6,971 nucleotides of DNA from positions 1 to 6,971 of the forward strand of contig CAMWWF010000151.1 of NCBI GenBank assembly GCA_947177885.1, written 5' to 3'. Below, piece by piece: positions 6,127 through 6,971 of this stretch (position 1 is the stretch's first letter; each line of letters begins with the position of its first letter). The translations under genes were made by a program, and so were the position numbers. The notes under the pieces are model-generated. The model did not search any database, was not told the origin of the DNA, and was given only the letters and a program-made list of their open reading frames with translations. Source of the stretch: an uncultured Lachnospiraceae bacterium. GTDB lineage: Bacteria; Bacillota_A; Clostridia; Lachnospirales; Lachnospiraceae.

Positions 6127-6570
6127 TTACTCACCGTCCTCCATGTAATCAAGATATTCCGTGCCGACATAAATTACCTCGTCGCCTTTCACGGCAAAAC
6201 CGATCACATCACCCCATTCTCCCTCTCCTTCGACAACATAAGCTATTTCATCTTCCCTGCCCGACATATTGACATATAATGTGGTAAACCAGCAATGATT
6301 CAAAATATCCGTGGCATGATCCGGCGCAGGCAGTTCAAATTCCTCGTCCATTCCGCCTTCCTGTGCGCAGTTTATAATTTCTTTACAGATTTCATTTATC
6401 GCGGATTCCGTAAGGTTATTAAATGCCTCAACGCACTTTTCCGCGCACTCCTGTAAATCAGGGCTTTTCACTCCGATGCCCAGCTCGTCACTGCCCTCAT
6501 CATCGCGGAAAAAACTGCTCCTGAATATTCCCTCACAAAATCCCTCTTCCTGATGTTGCCAATGAATCAT
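6127..6570 (-). CDS. Hypothetical acidic protein, 147 residues
   Basis: I do not recognise this protein with confidence. It is strongly acidic (roughly 36 Asp/Glu against about 7 Lys/Arg) and has six cysteines (12, 42, 46, 62, 68, 93) without a clear metal-binding pattern. It has no signal peptide or membrane segment. The order is a short N-terminal part with aromatic residues, a helical region at about 38-71, and a C-terminal beta-rich part ending in GFAVKGDEVIYVG (124-136). This layout faintly recalls small domains such as DUF6985 or immunity-like proteins, but that is a guess. The start at 6570 has GGAGG about 9 nt upstream. The gene begins 25 nt after the proA stop, so the two are probably co-transcribed, and strong termination follows. 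Coding status is supported by the ribosome binding site, spacing and terminator. Confidence 0.78.
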   Translation of the reverse strand: MIHWQHQEEGFCEGIFRSSFFRDDEGSDELGIGVKSPDLQECAEKCVEAFNNLTESAINEICKEIINCAQEGGMDEEFELPAPDHATDILNHCWFTTLYVNMSGREDEIAYVVEGEGEWGDVIGFAVKGDEVIYVGTEYLDYMEDGE

Positions 6571-6595
6571 AAATCCCTTCCTCCCTTTCTATTCT

Positions 6596-6971
6596 CTATC
6601 CTCTGACCTGCCCGTTTCCCCGGATCGTATATTTGTAAGAAGTCAGCTCCTTCAATCCCATGGGCCCTCTGGCATGGAGCTTTTGCGTGCTGATACCGAT
6701 CTCCGCACCAAAGCCGAATTCAAAGCCGTCTGTGAAGCGGGTGGACACATTCCAATAGACACAGGCCGCGTCAATCTCGTTTAAAAATTTCTCCGCCGCT
6801 TCCCTGTCCTCCGTCACGATACACTCGGAATGTCTGGTGCTGTAGCGGTTCACATGCTCAATAGCTTCCCCCAGACTGTCCACCGTCTTCAAAGACAATA
6901 TATAGTCCAGATATTCCATACCGTAATCTTCCTCTGTGGCGGCAGTACAGTCAGGCAGGATCTCCCTGACG
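6596..6971 (-). CDS. proA: Glutamate-5-semialdehyde dehydrogenase (gamma-glutamyl phosphate reductase), C-terminal part
   Basis: The frame is open from the window edge to TAG at 6598-6596 and gives the last 124 residues of a protein that is usually about 415 long. The enzyme reduces gamma-glutamyl phosphate to glutamate-5-semialdehyde with NADPH, the second step of proline synthesis, in the cytosol. Visible ProA blocks are [18 protein letters not shown], the [20 protein letters not shown] segment, [20 protein letters not shown] and [23 protein letters not shown], with the usual end GNGQVRG. The catalytic cysteine region lies upstream, outside the window. An internal ATG at 6919 is not the start, because the conserved family sequence continues before it. 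No proB is visible; it would be upstream if the usual pair is present. Confidence 0.96.
   Translation of the reverse strand, partial: VREILPDCTAATEEDYGMEYLDYILSLKTVDSLGEAIEHVNRYSTRHSECIVTEDREAAEKFLNEIDAACVYWNVSTRFTDGFEFGFGAEIGISTQKLHARGPMGLKELTSYKYTIRGNGQVRG

Overview
The window looks like a piece of a chromosome from a gut-type member of the Clostridia, most likely Lachnospiraceae (Bacillota). I base this on the FeoB and FeoA sequences, strong AGGAG-type ribosome binding sites, sigma-A-like promoters and moderately GC-rich coding sequence. The family is an inference from remembered homologs and was not computed. Every gene I can support lies on the minus strand, so transcription runs from high to low coordinates.

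In transcription order:
(1) 6971-6596 holds the last 124 codons of proA (glutamate-5-semialdehyde dehydrogenase, proline synthesis). The rest of the gene is outside the window.
(2) 6570-6127 is a small, very acidic protein of unknown function, 25 nt behind proA and probably in the same transcript. A weak hairpin and then a strong intrinsic terminator (6055-6008) close this unit.
(3) 6004-5976 is a good sigma-A promoter whose -35 box nearly touches the terminator T-run. It drives feoA (5886-5653) and feoB (5460-3451), the ferrous iron uptake pair. The two genes are separated by about 190 nt that hold a structured, repeat-like element of about 128 bp.
(4) 3264-2602 is a DUF1961 protein of the YesU type, and 2398-1 is a glycoside hydrolase family 2 enzyme cut off by the window edge. 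Together they look like part of a plant-glycan (possibly pectin or rhamnogalacturonan) degradation locus.

No mobile element, phage, CRISPR, toxin or biosynthetic system is visible, and no clearly new system. The most informative non-coding signal is an identical 14-mer (GGAGATTTCGAGAG) placed at exactly the same distance from a -10-like hexamer upstream of both carbohydrate genes, with a one-sided near-copy on the opposite strand between them and feoB. It suggests a shared local regulator. Other points worth checking are the element between feoA and feoB, the apparent lack of an Ig-like domain and the hydrophilic insertions in the GH2 enzyme, and the unrecognised acidic protein behind proA.
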